Source: Ctena decussata (Eukaryota > Mollusca > Bivalvia > Lucinida > Lucinidae). From it: 64,000 nt of DNA. Made by a program: the position numbers and the translations under genes. The stretch spans positions 87,641,138-87,705,137 of the forward strand of contig OZ022503.1 in assembly GCA_963989385.1 (NCBI GenBank). The letters run 5' to 3'. Below are positions 63,820 to 64,000 of this stretch, one piece after another; positions within the stretch are counted from its first letter, which is position 1, and each line of letters opens with the position of its first letter. The notes below the pieces were generated by a model that had not been told where the DNA came from, made no database searches, and saw only the letters and a list, made by a program, of their open reading frames with translations.

Positions 63820-64000
63820 TGTTAAACAAGAGGGCCATGGTGGCCCTGAATCGCTCACCTGAGCATTAATCAGTTCACTGGCTCTGGTGAAGATTTATAT
63901 GAGTTTTTACCATACTAACATTTGACCTAGTTTTTGACCCGACATGACCCAGTTTCAAACTTGGCCTGGATATTGTAAGAATAAACATTCTGACACAGTT
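63820..64000 (+). mobile_element. Start of a mollusc-type AACAAGAGGGCC element, cut by the window end
   Basis: AACAAGAGGGCCATGGTGGC then CCTGAATCGCTCACCTGAG, a repeat opening I associate with mollusc genomes. It runs off the window end. Confidence 0.55.

Noticed and set aside
1..64000. CRISPR arrays, operons, Shine-Dalgarno sites
   Set aside because: The sequence is clearly eukaryotic; repeats are MITEs, satellites and SINEs, with no spacer-repeat pattern.

Overview
The window reads as nuclear DNA of a metazoan, most likely a marine bivalve mollusc. It has spliced genes with GT-AG introns, tRNA-headed SINEs, many palindromic MITEs, dinucleotide and trinucleotide microsatellites, and a tandem repeat with hammerhead-ribozyme motifs of a kind known from bivalves. 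I cannot fix the genus. No bacterial gene organisation is present, and most of the sequence is intron or intergenic repeat.

Three spliced host genes were reconstructed by reading exons between splice sites. (1) Gene A, minus strand, exons 1-4 between 18732 and 11887: a GDAP1-like protein of the glutathione S-transferase fold. Its last exon was not found. (2) An EEP gene, plus strand, eight exons from 32733 to 50355: a secreted 433-residue protein of the endonuclease/exonuclease/phosphatase fold with all expected catalytic motifs. (3) Gene B, minus strand, five exons from 56377 to 50692: a complete 320-residue GDAP1-like protein with a C-terminal membrane anchor. Genes A and B are paralogues with identical lengths for exons 1-4 (57, 193, 183, 210 nt). 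The EEP gene lies between them in the opposite orientation and converges tail to tail with gene B, the stop codons being about 340 bp apart.

From 900 to 11052 lies a nearly full-length Ty3/gypsy-type endogenous retrovirus with an envelope gene, on the plus strand and so antisense to gene A; it probably sits in gene A intron 4. Its 652-bp LTRs differ at one noted position, so the insertion is young. Between them lie a tRNA-His-type primer site, gag with two zinc knuckles, pol (protease, reverse transcriptase, RNase H, DD35E integrase) broken by one in-frame TAG, a baculovirus-F-like envelope gene preceded by a splice acceptor, and an extra GC-rich acidic reading frame (168 aa) of unknown function.

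The rest is a dense mosaic of non-autonomous elements. About 11.0-32.7 kb holds gene A introns and intergenic DNA with palindromic MITEs, a strand-switching TTCA-type repeat (15.5-16.5 kb), an array of X-box-like palindromes (22.6-24.0 kb) and a 1.4-kb palindrome (27.16-28.60 kb). The EEP introns (32.8-50.2 kb) hold two non-LTR retrotransposon tails, nested MITEs and SINEs, and a two-unit retrozyme-like repeat with hammerhead cores (44.0-44.6 kb). About 56.4-64.0 kb is intergenic, with a GGATATCCA-rich array, a 150-bp-unit tandem element and several hairpin repeats. I recognised no further protein gene there.
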